DNA of 64,000 nucleotides from JACCSI01 sp963815285 (GCA_963815285.1 CAWFGB010000005.1:620001-684000), one strand, 5' to 3'. Counted from the stretch's first letter, positions 36,501 through 44,752 are shown. The notes: generated from the sequence alone by a model not told the origin. Numbers and translations: made by a program.

Positions 36501-36557
36501 CGCTGGCACGAGGCTCCTAGACGTCTTGAAGGCCCAGAATCCTTGTTTTCGAATCAC
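33525..36557 (-). CDS. Reg_prop beta-propeller / Y_Y_Y sensor kinase, NarL class
   Basis: A 1010-residue membrane kinase. Signal, then about 14 Reg_prop blades forming two propellers (QNTVLAVTKTRDGYVWLATY, LLESRDGELWLGTFGGG, SIFQDAAGSIWIMSSGG), then the Y_Y_Y domain (LEIQYTGLSWSRPQAIRFRY) and one transmembrane segment (AAAIVMAMLWLFW). HisKA_3 has ERQRIAAELHDSLGQNLLVV with its His, and the ATPase part has DNGQGF and GGFGLKGIAERV. This is the layout of polysaccharide- or envelope-sensing one-protein sensors. Its regulator lies just upstream on the same strand. Confidence 0.92.
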   Translation of the reverse strand: MIRKQGFWAFKTSRSLVPALVVILLASAFWTAGANAQSMSGNRVFGRYQQTLWQEREGLPQNTVLAVTKTRDGYVWLATYEGAARFDGVRFTLFNASNTAGLGNSHVTALLESRDGELWLGTFGGGISRLAGGRFTQYTSRDGLSSDIVLSLFEDRAGTLWIGGGGGGATALGDGRFSAYTVADGLPNGFVRAFADDGPGSVLVGTARGIARITDGRVSPYAGPAELAHADIKTLKRFSDGSLWVAPMRGGLYRLDSPGVTRFGPAHGLTTDAVESLYEDGEGAIWVGTSTGGLFRYAANRFEHYAPADGLPSARVEVIAPDADKGLWIGTDQGLVRLRQPRFTVYTRRDGLPSDNIGSIFQDAAGSIWIMSSGGLSRFAHGAFTVFTTNDGRSGNRMRGLARSFDGVAWAFSGSTLAHWHRDRFVEVADGAGLPWDRVQALLRARDGTLWMGIREDGGVIRVRHGHRTHLTRKDGLVDDTALALFEDRSGNIWVGTLKSGITRISGGQMTSWSTDDGLAANHVKAFYQDAAGALWIGTHGGGLSRFKDGKFANISTRHGLFKDDIFQILEDDEANLWMNCNSGIWRTSLTQLNEVADGRRTTVESFGYTTADGMLSSEGVGAPLAGWKMHDGSLWFPTTKGVVVIDPRRRDTEPPRVVIEGAAIEREPVEPGGPIQLTPGQQNLEIQYTGLSWSRPQAIRFRYLMSGIDRQWVDAGARRTAYYSYLPPGSYTFTVTADNGEGVWNEIGQSLAVTVLPSFYQTWWFRSAAAAIVMAMLWLFWRYRIAQIERAGAAQQAFSRALIESQEHERQRIAAELHDSLGQNLLVVKNRALLGALSQPNEQALTQFHEIGAAVAQTLDEVRTISYNLRPHHLDELGLTTAIRAMIERMAEIAPVSIRSDVDDIDGVFEAASDITVYRVIQESLNNVLKHSHADQAEVRVRCREHEIEIEIRDNGQGFAPSVPHAASRPGGFGLKGIAERVDMLGGTHTIDSSPGRGTTVTVRIPRPT

Positions 36558-36619
36558 CTTTTTTCACAGCCCTTCAAGACGTTTCGCCGCGCCGGAGGCG
36601 CGGCAAAACCAACACTGCC

Positions 36620-36677
36620 CTAGCGAGGCGGAGCCGCGCCGCGCTTGCTCGCCGTGTCCGAGGCGGAGCCTCGCTAG
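36620..36677. repeat. REP-like palindromic element, copy 2
   Basis: A 58-bp unit CTAGCGAGGC...GCCTCGCTAG with a centre GCGCTTGCTCGCCGTGTCCGAGG like that of 29518-29573. It lies between the response regulator and the sensor kinase. The stem changes are compensated (GGGGC/GCCCC against GAGGC/GCCTC). A second stem (GCCGCGCC-GGA-GGCGCGGC) lies just outside it. Confidence 0.65.
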
Positions 36678-36680
36678 GTT

Positions 36681-37337
36681 TCATGCCAGTTCCGACTGAT
36701 GCTGCACCGCGAACTTGAGCAGCGCGTGGCTGCCGCGCAGTCCCAGCTTGAGGGCGACGTTGTTGCGGTGATGCTCGACCGTGCGGACGCCGATGTTCAG
36801 CAGCGCCGCGATCTCGCGGCTGGTCTGGCCTTCGGCAATCAGCTTCAGGATGCGGCGTTCGGTGGGCGTGAGCCCGGTCAGTGCGGGCTTCTGCTCGGCC
36901 AGCGCGGCCGCGCGACGGCTTCGCCTGATGAGGAGCGAAGAGAGCGTGGGGCTGACGTATTCCTGCCCTGACGCCACGGCCAGGATGCACTGGATGATCT
37001 CCGTGGTGGCGCTGTCCTTCACGACATATCCCCGAACCCCGAGGTCGAGCGCGGCATTCAGGTAATGTTCGTCCTGGTGCATCGTCAGCAGGACCAGCGG
37101 CACCGGCAGGCGCTGCTCGCGGACGGCACGCGCCACGGCAAAGCCGTCTTTGACCGGCATCGTCAGATCGAGTACGGCGACATCGGCGCCCGGGCCTTGC
37201 AGCCATTCGAGGGCTTGTTCACCGTCGGCGGCTTCGCAGACGACCTCGAGCTGCGGCGCGGTGTCGATGATCTGCCGCAGTCCCTGCCGGAAGATGGGGT
37301 GATCGTCGGCAATCAGGACGCGCACCTCGCGATTCAT
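36681..37337 (-). CDS. NarL/FixJ-type response regulator
   Basis: A 218-residue regulator. The receiver has LIADDHPIFRQGL, the phospho-acceptor Asp in VAVLDLTMP and Lys in YVVKDSA. The LuxR-type HTH covers about 148-210 (LTPTERRILKLIAEGQTSRE and RTVEHHRNNVALKLG). It lies upstream of the Reg_prop kinase with a REP-like element between, so the two probably form a two-component system. The target genes may include the neighbouring secreted proteins, which is inference. Confidence 0.93.
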   Translation of the reverse strand: MNREVRVLIADDHPIFRQGLRQIIDTAPQLEVVCEAADGEQALEWLQGPGADVAVLDLTMPVKDGFAVARAVREQRLPVPLVLLTMHQDEHYLNAALDLGVRGYVVKDSATTEIIQCILAVASGQEYVSPTLSSLLIRRSRRAAALAEQKPALTGLTPTERRILKLIAEGQTSREIAALLNIGVRTVEHHRNNVALKLGLRGSHALLKFAVQHQSELA

Positions 37338-37409
37338 TTGCGGTACTCCATGTTGCGGACGGCACGGCGTTCAATTCACTGCTGCCCCAGTTCTCTTTCG
37401 GCGCATTGT

Positions 37410-37716
37410 TCACGACGCGAGAGCGCGCGGCAAAGCCCCAGCGGGCGCGCCGTGGGGGTCGATGACGATGGCAGCTCGGCCAGTTGACGAACCTCGGCCG
37501 GCGGCACCAGCATCTTGCCGCCGGCCTTCTCGACCGCGGCGACGGCAGCGTCTACGTCCACCGACGTGGCAGGTCGTCCGTGGACAGGTCGTGCCGCATC
37601 AACTTGCCGACACTCGCCGCGCGCGGCGTCACGGTCGAGGAAGTGGCATTGGTCGAACTCGAGGCACAGCCGGCGGCCAGCAACAAACCCGCGGCCAGAA
37701 ATGAGCAAGGCCGCAT
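37410..37716 (-). pseudogene. VOC-domain lipoprotein remnant
   Basis: The first frame starts at ATG 37716 with SFLAAGLLLAAGCASSSTNA, a lipobox-bearing signal, and then VGKLMRHDLSTDD. A second frame reads VDVDAAVAAVEKAGGKMLVP, the end of a glyoxalase-like VOC domain. A third frame gives AIVIDPHGAPAGALPRAL and a stop at 37410. The middle of the domain is missing. So both a deletion and a frameshift have hit it. Confidence 0.6.
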
Positions 37717-38003
37717 CTCGAGAGGCTCCTGTTAGTGGTCATCGAGCCGGCACCCGCACCGGCTGTCAATCGTCACGTGGCTTCAAACCCACGTGGCGCG
37801 AGATCTGGCATTCTATCGCCCCGATGGCCGCCTGGCCCAGGCGTCTGGCTTGGCCGCCGCCCGCCCTTCCAATAACGTGCGATTCTCACTCCGTCGCGGC
37901 ACTGTTGTGAGGGGAGACGCTGACGAGGGTCTGAGAACGGACGGTGTGCTAACCGCGAGACGGCCCTCTAGTGTTTCCTATTGTCCGACTCTTCTCACTC
38001 GGT
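37717..38003. other. Intergenic interval, mosaic remnant area
   Basis: No supported gene. Two short inverted repeats occur (GCCGG-CACCC-GCACCGGC and CACGTGG...CCCACGTG), and no promoter is evident. The next 50 bp hold a PQQ-dehydrogenase scrap, so this area has been rearranged. Confidence 0.4.
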
Positions 38004-38057
38004 ATGACGAACTTCGTAACGGCGTTTGATGCTGCGAGTGGGAAGCCGCTCTGGCGT
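38004..38057 (+). pseudogene. PQQ-dehydrogenase fragment
   Basis: The frame reads MTNFVTAFDAASGKPLWR, a blade motif of PQQ-dependent dehydrogenases (FLTAFDAATGKPLW). It stops exactly where a copy of the actD gene begins (38055). Only 18 residues remain, so the family call rests on one motif. Confidence 0.45.
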
Positions 38058-38188
38058 TTGCCTGGTGGCCAAACCTCATCATCATGTTCGAGCTGACGAT
38101 GCTCGGCGCGATTCTGGCCACGGTTGCCACGCTGGCAGTCAGCGCACGTCTTGGCCCCGGCTCGAAGCTGTACGACCCCGAGGTGTCC
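38055..38188 (+). repeat. 134-bp duplicate of an internal actD segment
   Basis: This matches 27178-27311 with three substitutions in 134 bp. In the actD frame it still codes FAWWPNLIIMFELTMLGAIL and then SARLGPGSKLYDPEVS, but no start, no 5' half and no 3' end are present. It is joined to a PQQ-dehydrogenase scrap on the left and unrelated sequence on the right. Confidence 0.9.
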
Positions 38189-38229
38189 GGGCACCAGTTC
38201 TCGGCTACACTCCGCGCCGGGGTATCCTG

Positions 38230-38484
38230 ATGTCGATGGAGGACGCCGCTGCGGCTGCGTTTTCAGCTGGCGCTGCCGCGGTAGTTCGATCACGCGCCAG
38301 TCCACAATCCGCCGCGGAGCATCTCGGCATTCTCGAGGCGATCGAAGCCCGTGACAGCAGCGCCGCCCCACGACTGATCTGCGAGCGTTTGACACGGGGC
38401 GTCGAAGGTCGGACTCGCATCGTCACCGAGATGGCAAAGTCACATCGGTCGCAACCCAACGCTCTGGTGGGAAAACAACGATGA
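38230..38484 (+). CDS. Fragment of a GntR-family regulator (FCD domain tail)
   Basis: An 84-residue frame from ATG 38230. The part AAEHLGILEAIEARDSSAAP and then ICERLTRGVE matches the last helices of FCD domains in FadR-type GntR regulators (EHLAILDAIEARDPEAA). The DNA-binding half is missing. Its stop overlaps the aminotransferase start (ATGA), so it may still be translated and couple to that gene. A small independent protein is possible. Confidence 0.5.
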   Translation: MSMEDAAAAAFSAGAAAVVRSRASPQSAAEHLGILEAIEARDSSAAPRLICERLTRGVEGRTRIVTEMAKSHRSQPNALVGKQR

Positions 38485-39698
38485 ATCCGTTTCTTTCGTC
38501 GGAAGTGCGTTCCCTCTTTCCGGGTGCGCGGGACAAGGTGTACTTCAACATCGCCGAGACTTGTTTGATTCCGCAGTCCACGGCCGATGTTGCACACGCC
38601 TACGTGGAGGCGTCGCTGACCGGGCGTGGTGACAAGGCCGCGCATCGCGAATCGGTGGAACGCTGCAGAGAAGGCATCGCCGAGCTGATCGGCGCGCACG
38701 CGGATGAGGTTGCGGTCACCAAAAACGTGTCAGAGGCGCTGAACCTGCTGGCTTCCAGCCTGCGCTGGAGGGCGGGTGACAATGTCGTTTTCTGTCCCGA
38801 GCTGGAGCACCCGAACAACGTATTCCTTTGGCTGAATCTGCGCACGCTAAAAGGAATCGAGGTCAGGACCGTCGAGCCGGATGAAGGAAAGATTCCGGTC
38901 GACGCGCTGGCAGCGGCGATTGATGAGCGGACCGCTTTAGTCACGATTCCGCACGTTTCGTTCAGTCCCGGGTTCGTTACCGATGTACGGGCCATCTCCG
39001 ACGCGGCACATCGCCATGGAAGTCTTCTGCTGGTCGATGCCGCGCAATCGATTGGTGCGCTCGGCTGCGATGTCGAAGACCTGGGCATCGATGCGCTCGG
39101 TGTTGCCACGCAGAAAAATCTCCTGGGCTTTTATGGCTTGGGTTTTCTGTACGTGCGTCGCGCGTTGGCCGAGTCACTCATCCCGTCGCATGTCGCGAGG
39201 TATGGAATGGACCTGGGCGCAGAAGCTGGCGAGACCGCGCGCAGTGGCGCGCACCGGCTGCCCTACGCACCGGGCGCGCGCAGGTTCGACCTGGGCAATT
39301 ACAACTATCTCGGCGCGGTCTCGGCCGAGGCTTCACTGAAGGTCATTTCGTCGATCGGGGTGGACCGAATCGAACGACACCTGAGAGCGCTGGCGAGGCG
39401 GCTGGCCGAGGGGCTGCTGGAGCTCGACCTGCCGGTAGCAGGCGGTTCGCCGGGACCACATCTCGGTCACATCGTGGCCGTCGGTCATAGCGGTGGAGGC
39501 CATCACGACACCGCCGACGATCCGGCCATGAACGACCTGTATCAGCATCTCACCGCGAATGGTGTTCACCTGTCGATCCGCAAGGGAATCCTCCGAATGT
39601 CCCTTGGTCTGTACAACGACGTATCGGATGTGGATCGCACCCTCGAGCTGGTTCGCTCGTGGGCGAAGACCAGGCCAGTCAGGAGCTACGCGTCATGA
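38481..39698 (+). CDS. Class-V aminotransferase family PLP enzyme
   Basis: A 405-residue PLP enzyme with the fold of cysteine desulfurases and isopenicillin N epimerases. VFCPELEHPNNVFLW, LLVDAAQSIGAL (Asp186) and the PLP-binding Lys212 in ATQKNLLGFYGLG are visible, and KGILRMSLGLYND ends the fold. The active-site Cys loop of desulfurases is not seen, so an epimerase- or lyase-type activity on an amino acid is more likely. Start and stop overlap the neighbours by 4 bp each, placing it in a coupled operon with the isoaspartyl peptidase fusion. Confidence 0.85.
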   Translation: MNPFLSSEVRSLFPGARDKVYFNIAETCLIPQSTADVAHAYVEASLTGRGDKAAHRESVERCREGIAELIGAHADEVAVTKNVSEALNLLASSLRWRAGDNVVFCPELEHPNNVFLWLNLRTLKGIEVRTVEPDEGKIPVDALAAAIDERTALVTIPHVSFSPGFVTDVRAISDAAHRHGSLLLVDAAQSIGALGCDVEDLGIDALGVATQKNLLGFYGLGFLYVRRALAESLIPSHVARYGMDLGAEAGETARSGAHRLPYAPGARRFDLGNYNYLGAVSAEASLKVISSIGVDRIERHLRALARRLAEGLLELDLPVAGGSPGPHLGHIVAVGHSGGGHHDTADDPAMNDLYQHLTANGVHLSIRKGILRMSLGLYNDVSDVDRTLELVRSWAKTRPVRSYAS

Positions 39699-41764
39699 AG
39701 CGGATCATCATTGCAGCGATCACGGCTCTGCTTTGCGCCGCGCCCGTGCAGGCCCAGCAGGAGCACGCACGCTTCGACTTTCCGTTCACCGTGAACGGCC
39801 AAGAGCACCTGCTGACTTACGAAGGCACGCATGATGTGATGCGCCAACCCGATCCGGCGGTGAAGCTCGTGGTGTTCGTGCATCACGGCGGCAGCGAGAA
39901 TCCGGTCACCTACTTCAAGCACATGAAGACCGCGCTCGATTCCGCTGCGGCGGACAGCCCAGGACGCAACCTGCCGGGCACGACCATGATCATCTCGCCG
40001 GGGATGATCAGCGAGGCCCACATCAAAGACAACCCGAAGCGCTACGCCGGCAAGAACTACCCGTACTGGGGTGGCGGCTGGCGTGAAGGGGAGCCTTCCC
40101 GCAGCAAGCCGCAGGTCAGCAACTTCGATCTGCTGGACGGGATGGTGCTGCATATTGCCGATCGGTATCCCAATGTGAAGGCGATCGTGCACGCGGGCCA
40201 TTCTGCCGGCGGCCAGTTGATCAGCCGCTATTCATTCGGCTCGCCGGTCTACGACGTGTTGCGCGCGCGCGGGATCTACGTCCGCTACGTGATCGGGAAC
40301 CCTTCCTCGATGCTCTACTTCGACCGCCAGCGTCCGGACCTGGTAGCTGGGAAAGGCTTCGTCGATTACCGGTCACGCATACCGGTGCTGGCCGAAGGCG
40401 AATGCAAAGACTTCAACACCTACAAGTACGGGCTCGACGGCATGGTGCCGTACATGACGCACCGGCCGGTGTCGGCCATGCTGGCGGCATTTCGCCAACG
40501 CGACCTCTACCTGATAAACGGAACAGCGGACATCGATCCCATGGCCGACGGACTCGATCGCGATTGTCCGGGCCTGCTACAGGGAAGGTTCCGGCTCGAG
40601 CGCGGACAGCGCTACTACGAGTACCTCGGTCATTTCTTTGGACCCGAGATCTACAAGAACAAGTTCCTGGTCCTGGTTCCCGGCGTCGCGCACGCCGGCG
40701 GCGAGATGTTCAGGAGCGCGGCCGGCAAACCCCTCATCTTCATCGATGCAGACAGCGCGGCGAAGGCGATTCGCGACCAGGACGCAACCCGCCCGGCCGC
40801 GAAATTCACGCTGGTCATCCATGGCGGTGGTGGCGTGCGCGATCGTGCCGAATTCGCCGCCAAGCCTGGACTCGAGAAAGCCTATCGCAACGGGCTGAGT
40901 GACGCACTGAAAGCGGGACACCAGGTGCTGGCGGCCGGCGGTTCGGCGGTCGAGGCCGTCGAAGCGGCGATCAACGTCATGGAGGACTCGCCGCTGTTCA
41001 ATGCCGGCAAAGGCGCGAGCTACACCACTGATGGAACCGTGGAGCTCGATGCGTCGATCATGGATGGTCGCACCATGAAGGCGGGTGGTGTCGCAGTAGC
41101 GCGCCGCATCAAGAATCCGATCAGCCTGGCTCGGATCGTTCTCGAGAAGACACCACACGTGTTGGTGGCGGGTGAAGGCGTGTCGGCGTTGGCGCAGGAA
41201 ATGGGCGTGCCGTTCGTTCCGGAGTCGTACTTCTACACTGAGGAAAAGTGGAACGAGCTGCAGGAACGCATGAATCTCAAAGTCCCTTTCGGCACCCCGA
41301 TCCCCAAAACCGGCGAACCGCCGCGCGAGGATCCGAGCGACACCAGGTTCTGGGGCACGGTCGGCGCGGTTGCGCTCGACGCGCAGGGCAACCTGGCCGC
41401 CGGCACATCCACGGGTGGACGCATCACCAAGCGGCCCGGGCGCGTCGGCGATTCGCCCATCATTGGCGCCAGCACCTACGCGAACAACGACATCGTCGCG
41501 GTGTCGACGACGGGACTGGGCGAGAAGCACATGGTGCTGCTGACCTCCAAGGAAATCGCATCGCTGATGAAATACAAGGGCCTTTCCGTGCAGGAGGCCG
41601 CGGACAATGCGCTGAAAGTTCAGTTGAAGGCCCTGGGCGGGAGTGGTGGAGCCATTGCGCTGGACAAGAACGGCAATTTCGCGACGCCGTACACCGAAAA
41701 CGGCATGTACCGCGGCTGGGTGCGCGCCGATGGTGTCATCGAGGTGCGCATCTACGATAAATGA
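39695..41764 (+). CDS. Alpha/beta-hydrolase fused to isoaspartyl peptidase/L-asparaginase
   Basis: A 689-residue exported protein from ATG 39695. Signal peptide (IIAAITALLCAAPVQA), then an alpha/beta-hydrolase-like domain of about 340 residues with the nucleophile elbow AGHSAGGQ (Ser170). From residue 370 comes a complete type-2 asparaginase/isoaspartyl peptidase: LVIHGGGG, AGKGASYT and the self-cleavage site before Thr555 in FWGTVGAVALD, then GRVGDSPIIGAS. The peptidase removes Asp or isoAsp from beta-aspartyl peptides and side chains. The combination with a hydrolase in one chain is unusual. It is coupled by overlaps to the PLP enzyme and the symporter. Confidence 0.88.
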   Translation: MKRIIIAAITALLCAAPVQAQQEHARFDFPFTVNGQEHLLTYEGTHDVMRQPDPAVKLVVFVHHGGSENPVTYFKHMKTALDSAAADSPGRNLPGTTMIISPGMISEAHIKDNPKRYAGKNYPYWGGGWREGEPSRSKPQVSNFDLLDGMVLHIADRYPNVKAIVHAGHSAGGQLISRYSFGSPVYDVLRARGIYVRYVIGNPSSMLYFDRQRPDLVAGKGFVDYRSRIPVLAEGECKDFNTYKYGLDGMVPYMTHRPVSAMLAAFRQRDLYLINGTADIDPMADGLDRDCPGLLQGRFRLERGQRYYEYLGHFFGPEIYKNKFLVLVPGVAHAGGEMFRSAAGKPLIFIDADSAAKAIRDQDATRPAAKFTLVIHGGGGVRDRAEFAAKPGLEKAYRNGLSDALKAGHQVLAAGGSAVEAVEAAINVMEDSPLFNAGKGASYTTDGTVELDASIMDGRTMKAGGVAVARRIKNPISLARIVLEKTPHVLVAGEGVSALAQEMGVPFVPESYFYTEEKWNELQERMNLKVPFGTPIPKTGEPPREDPSDTRFWGTVGAVALDAQGNLAAGTSTGGRITKRPGRVGDSPIIGASTYANNDIVAVSTTGLGEKHMVLLTSKEIASLMKYKGLSVQEAADNALKVQLKALGGSGGAIALDKNGNFATPYTENGMYRGWVRADGVIEVRIYDK

Positions 41765-42984
41765 GCGCCGTCGAACGCGCGCCGCGACTAGACCTGGGCA
41801 GCCGGATACTGATCGGCATGGTGGTGGGCTCAGTTGTGGGCGCCATCGCCGGTCAACGCGTCACGGTTCTGCAACCGATCGGCGACCTGTTCATCCGCGT
41901 GTTGGTGCTGGCGGCGGTCCCGCTGGTGTTCTTCAATCTGCTCGCCGGGCTCACCACGCTGACCGATCTACGGGTGCTCGGTCGACTCACTGCCAAGTTC
42001 GTCACCTACTTCTTTGTCACCAAATTGATTGCACTGCTGCTCGGCATTGCGGCCATGGCGGTGTTCATGCCGGGTGAGGGGGTGACGCTGCGCGTTCCGG
42101 TCGAGCAACAAGTCGCCGCGCCACCTTCGGTCACCCAGGTCCTGATGGACCTGGTACCGACCAATGTCGTGCGCGCCTTCGCCGAGGGCAACGTGGCGCA
42201 GGTCGTTGTCCTCGCCCTGCTGCTCGGCGTGGCCACACTGCTTCTGAGTGAGGGGCCGCGGGACCGTTTCCGGTCGGCCTTCGATGACATCGCCCGCCTG
42301 CTCAGGAGAGTGGTGGACATCATCCTGATCGCGGCGCCATTCGGCATCGGCGCGTTGATGGCGCTGACAGTCGGCCGCTACGGCGCACAGCTCTTCGGAC
42401 CGGTCGCCCGATTTGTGGCCGGTGTCACCGCGGCGCACCTGGTGATGATCGCGGTGTACTTGACGCTGTTGAAGCTGTTCGCCGGGCGATCGCCGTTGGC
42501 GTTTCTCAAGCAGACGGGCTCGTTATGGGCCACCACCGTCGCGACAACCTCGAGCCTGGCGTCGCTCTCGGTGGCCCTCGAAGAGGCGGAGAAGCTGCGG
42601 CTGCCGCGCTCGATCTACGCGTTCACGCTGCCGCTCGGCATTCAAGTCAACAAGGATGGGACCGCGATCCTGCTCGTGTCGGTCGTGTTGTTCACCGCGC
42701 AGGCCACCGGCATGACGCTGACCGGCGCGGACTTGTTCTCCGTCGGGTTGCTCGGTTTCCTGTTGTCGGCGGGATCGGGCGGCATCCCTGGCGGCGGATT
42801 CGTGGTCGCACTCATCATGGTCGAAGCCTTTCACATGCCATTGGAGTTGGCCGGCATCGTCGGCGGCATCTATCGCCTCGTCGACATGGGCAACACGACC
42901 GTGAACGTGATGGGCAACCTGGTGGGCTCGATCCTGGTTGTACACTCAGAGCGGGACAGGCTTCCCGCGCAGGATGTCGCCTGA
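41761..42984 (+). CDS. Dicarboxylate/amino-acid:cation symporter (DAACS family)
   Basis: A 407-residue membrane protein with eight helices and two re-entrant loops. The DAACS signature is clear: the Ser-rich ATTVATTSSLASL, QVNKDGTAIL, and DMGNTTVNVMGNL near the end, in the sodium and substrate sites. Family members take up glutamate, aspartate, succinate and similar compounds. It overlaps the fused isoaspartyl peptidase by 4 bp and the TPR gene by 1 bp. This suits a role in importing the aspartate released outside the inner membrane; that is inferred from the operon. Confidence 0.92.
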   Translation: MSAVERAPRLDLGSRILIGMVVGSVVGAIAGQRVTVLQPIGDLFIRVLVLAAVPLVFFNLLAGLTTLTDLRVLGRLTAKFVTYFFVTKLIALLLGIAAMAVFMPGEGVTLRVPVEQQVAAPPSVTQVLMDLVPTNVVRAFAEGNVAQVVVLALLLGVATLLLSEGPRDRFRSAFDDIARLLRRVVDIILIAAPFGIGALMALTVGRYGAQLFGPVARFVAGVTAAHLVMIAVYLTLLKLFAGRSPLAFLKQTGSLWATTVATTSSLASLSVALEEAEKLRLPRSIYAFTLPLGIQVNKDGTAILLVSVVLFTAQATGMTLTGADLFSVGLLGFLLSAGSGGIPGGGFVVALIMVEAFHMPLELAGIVGGIYRLVDMGNTTVNVMGNLVGSILVVHSERDRLPAQDVA

Positions 42985-44459
42985 TGAATACCATCGCCCG
43001 ACTGATAAAGGTTCTCGTTGTTGCGGCATCGTCCGCCTGTGCAGCCGCGTCAGCAACCACACCACCGGCAGTCGTCGCACTGGCTCGCGCCGGCCAGGAT
43101 GATTCATTGTCGGAACTGGCTGCGGGTCTCGCCCTGGAAGCCGGTCATTGGCTGGTCAACCGCAACGATGTCGTCGTGCGGATGGTGAATGATCCCGTCG
43201 AATACTCGAAAGCATCCTTCGCAGAGGTGAACGATCGGCTGGCGATCGACCTCGTCGTGTGGGTGGATGCGCGCGGCACCACGGCAGAACCGGTGGTGAG
43301 TTACGTGCTGGAAACGTCACGTGGCGAAGCACGCGCGGCGAAGGTGCTGCCGCAGAGCAGTGATGGTCTTCCTGCGATCCCGCGGCGCATCGCTGAGGAG
43401 GTGCTGTTGTCTCTGAAACTGGGAACGACGGGCGCGCTATGGCCGGCCTGGCCCATGCCCGCGGCCCCGGCGTACGACGGCTACCTGCGTGCGCTTGGGC
43501 GCGCGCATACGACGGCGAAGACCGAAGCCGAGCGCGTAGCGCTGTTCGAGAGAGTCCCGGCCGCGATCGAGACCTATCCGCCGGCGGTCACCGATCTGGG
43601 CGGTGCGTACCTCGACCTGGCCGGAGTGTCGAGCGGGACCGCGCCGTACTACGATCGCTCGGAAGAGATGCTTCGGCGCGCGGTGCAACTCGACCCCCGC
43701 TATCCGCCCGCGCGCCAGAAACTGGCCTCGTACTTTGCCAAGCGTGGACGTTCAGAGGAGTCGCTCAGGCTTCTCCTGGACGGACTGGTCACGCACGCCC
43801 ACTCTCCGGGACACCACGATCAGCTTGGCTACATCCTGCGTTACGCCGGACTGATGGACGCATCCATGGACAGTTACCGGCGCGCGCAGGAACTGGATCG
43901 CAGTCTCGAGAACCTGGTCGCCACGCAGGATCAGATCACCAAGTCGCTCATCTATCTCGGTCGATACCGCGAGGCGTTGGCGTCGCACGAACGGATGGAA
44001 TCGTTCGTCGCTCGACTGGGCCGCGCACCGGATGCAAAGGAATGGTTCTATCGTGGTGTGATCCACCTGTATGCCGGCGATCGCGACCAGGCGCTCGAGG
44101 CATTCCAGCGCGGCGCGGCGCTGGACTCAGCGAGTGTGTGGACGAACTTTGGCCGCGCGTATGCGGGTATTGCCCGTGGCGATCGCGAGGCGGTGGCGAG
44201 GGTGCTGGACGCACTCGAGCAGCACGTGGTGGTGGACGGCGAGCGGCACTACCGGCTCGTCCACTTTGCTTCCTTTCTGGGGCAGTCAGAGCGTGCGCTG
44301 CATCATCTCGAGACATCGATTCGCGGTGGCTTCTTCAATGCGCCATACATCGCCAGCGATCCGCTGACTACCGGGCTCCGCTCCGATCCCGGTTTTGCTG
44401 CTCGATTGGGCGAAGCACAAAAGCGGCACGCGAGCTTTAAGGCAGCAGCCAACAACTGA
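42984..44459 (+). CDS. Exported TPR-repeat protein
   Basis: A 491-residue protein starting in overlap with the symporter stop (TGATG at 42982-42986). Signal peptide (LIKVLVVAASSACAAASA), then a domain with VVWVDARGTTAEPVVSYVLE, and at least six TPR repeats (EEMLRRAVQLDPRYPPARQK, YGD-like turns, DQALEAFQRGAALDSASVWT). It probably holds together the enzyme partners in the periplasm. It is the last gene of the operon; a strong hairpin follows at 44497-44523. Confidence 0.85.
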   Translation: MNTIARLIKVLVVAASSACAAASATTPPAVVALARAGQDDSLSELAAGLALEAGHWLVNRNDVVVRMVNDPVEYSKASFAEVNDRLAIDLVVWVDARGTTAEPVVSYVLETSRGEARAAKVLPQSSDGLPAIPRRIAEEVLLSLKLGTTGALWPAWPMPAAPAYDGYLRALGRAHTTAKTEAERVALFERVPAAIETYPPAVTDLGGAYLDLAGVSSGTAPYYDRSEEMLRRAVQLDPRYPPARQKLASYFAKRGRSEESLRLLLDGLVTHAHSPGHHDQLGYILRYAGLMDASMDSYRRAQELDRSLENLVATQDQITKSLIYLGRYREALASHERMESFVARLGRAPDAKEWFYRGVIHLYAGDRDQALEAFQRGAALDSASVWTNFGRAYAGIARGDREAVARVLDALEQHVVVDGERHYRLVHFASFLGQSERALHHLETSIRGGFFNAPYIASDPLTTGLRSDPGFAARLGEAQKRHASFKAAANN

Positions 44460-44496
44460 TGGCTCGAACCGCGCCTGCGTGTCGATCCCCAAGAGC

Positions 44497-44523
44497 GACT
44501 CCGCGGCAGGTGGCCGCGGAGTC
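44497..44523. terminator. Hairpin after the symporter operon
   Basis: GACTCCGCGG (44497-44506), CAGGTGG loop and CCGCGGAGTC (44514-44523) form a perfect 10-bp stem. It lies 38 bp after the TPR gene stop but has no T-tract, so termination might be factor-assisted. Confidence 0.5.
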
Positions 44524-44752
44524 TCATACGCTGACATCCAGTTGGATTGGACGCGGCGGCGAGGTTAAACCGGAGCTTGTGAAGAGTCTGTAAATCTCTC
44601 GGGCACGCGCAGCAAGCCCGAGAAAATGCCGCGCAGTAAATCGCGTGAGCGCCTTGGGTGGGCGCGGGCATTAGGTTACTGACCGTGAAAGGCAGCCACA
44701 AGGTGCCTGGGTTGCCTTGAGCGCCCGAGGCCATCGTGGAGGGAGGTTCGCA

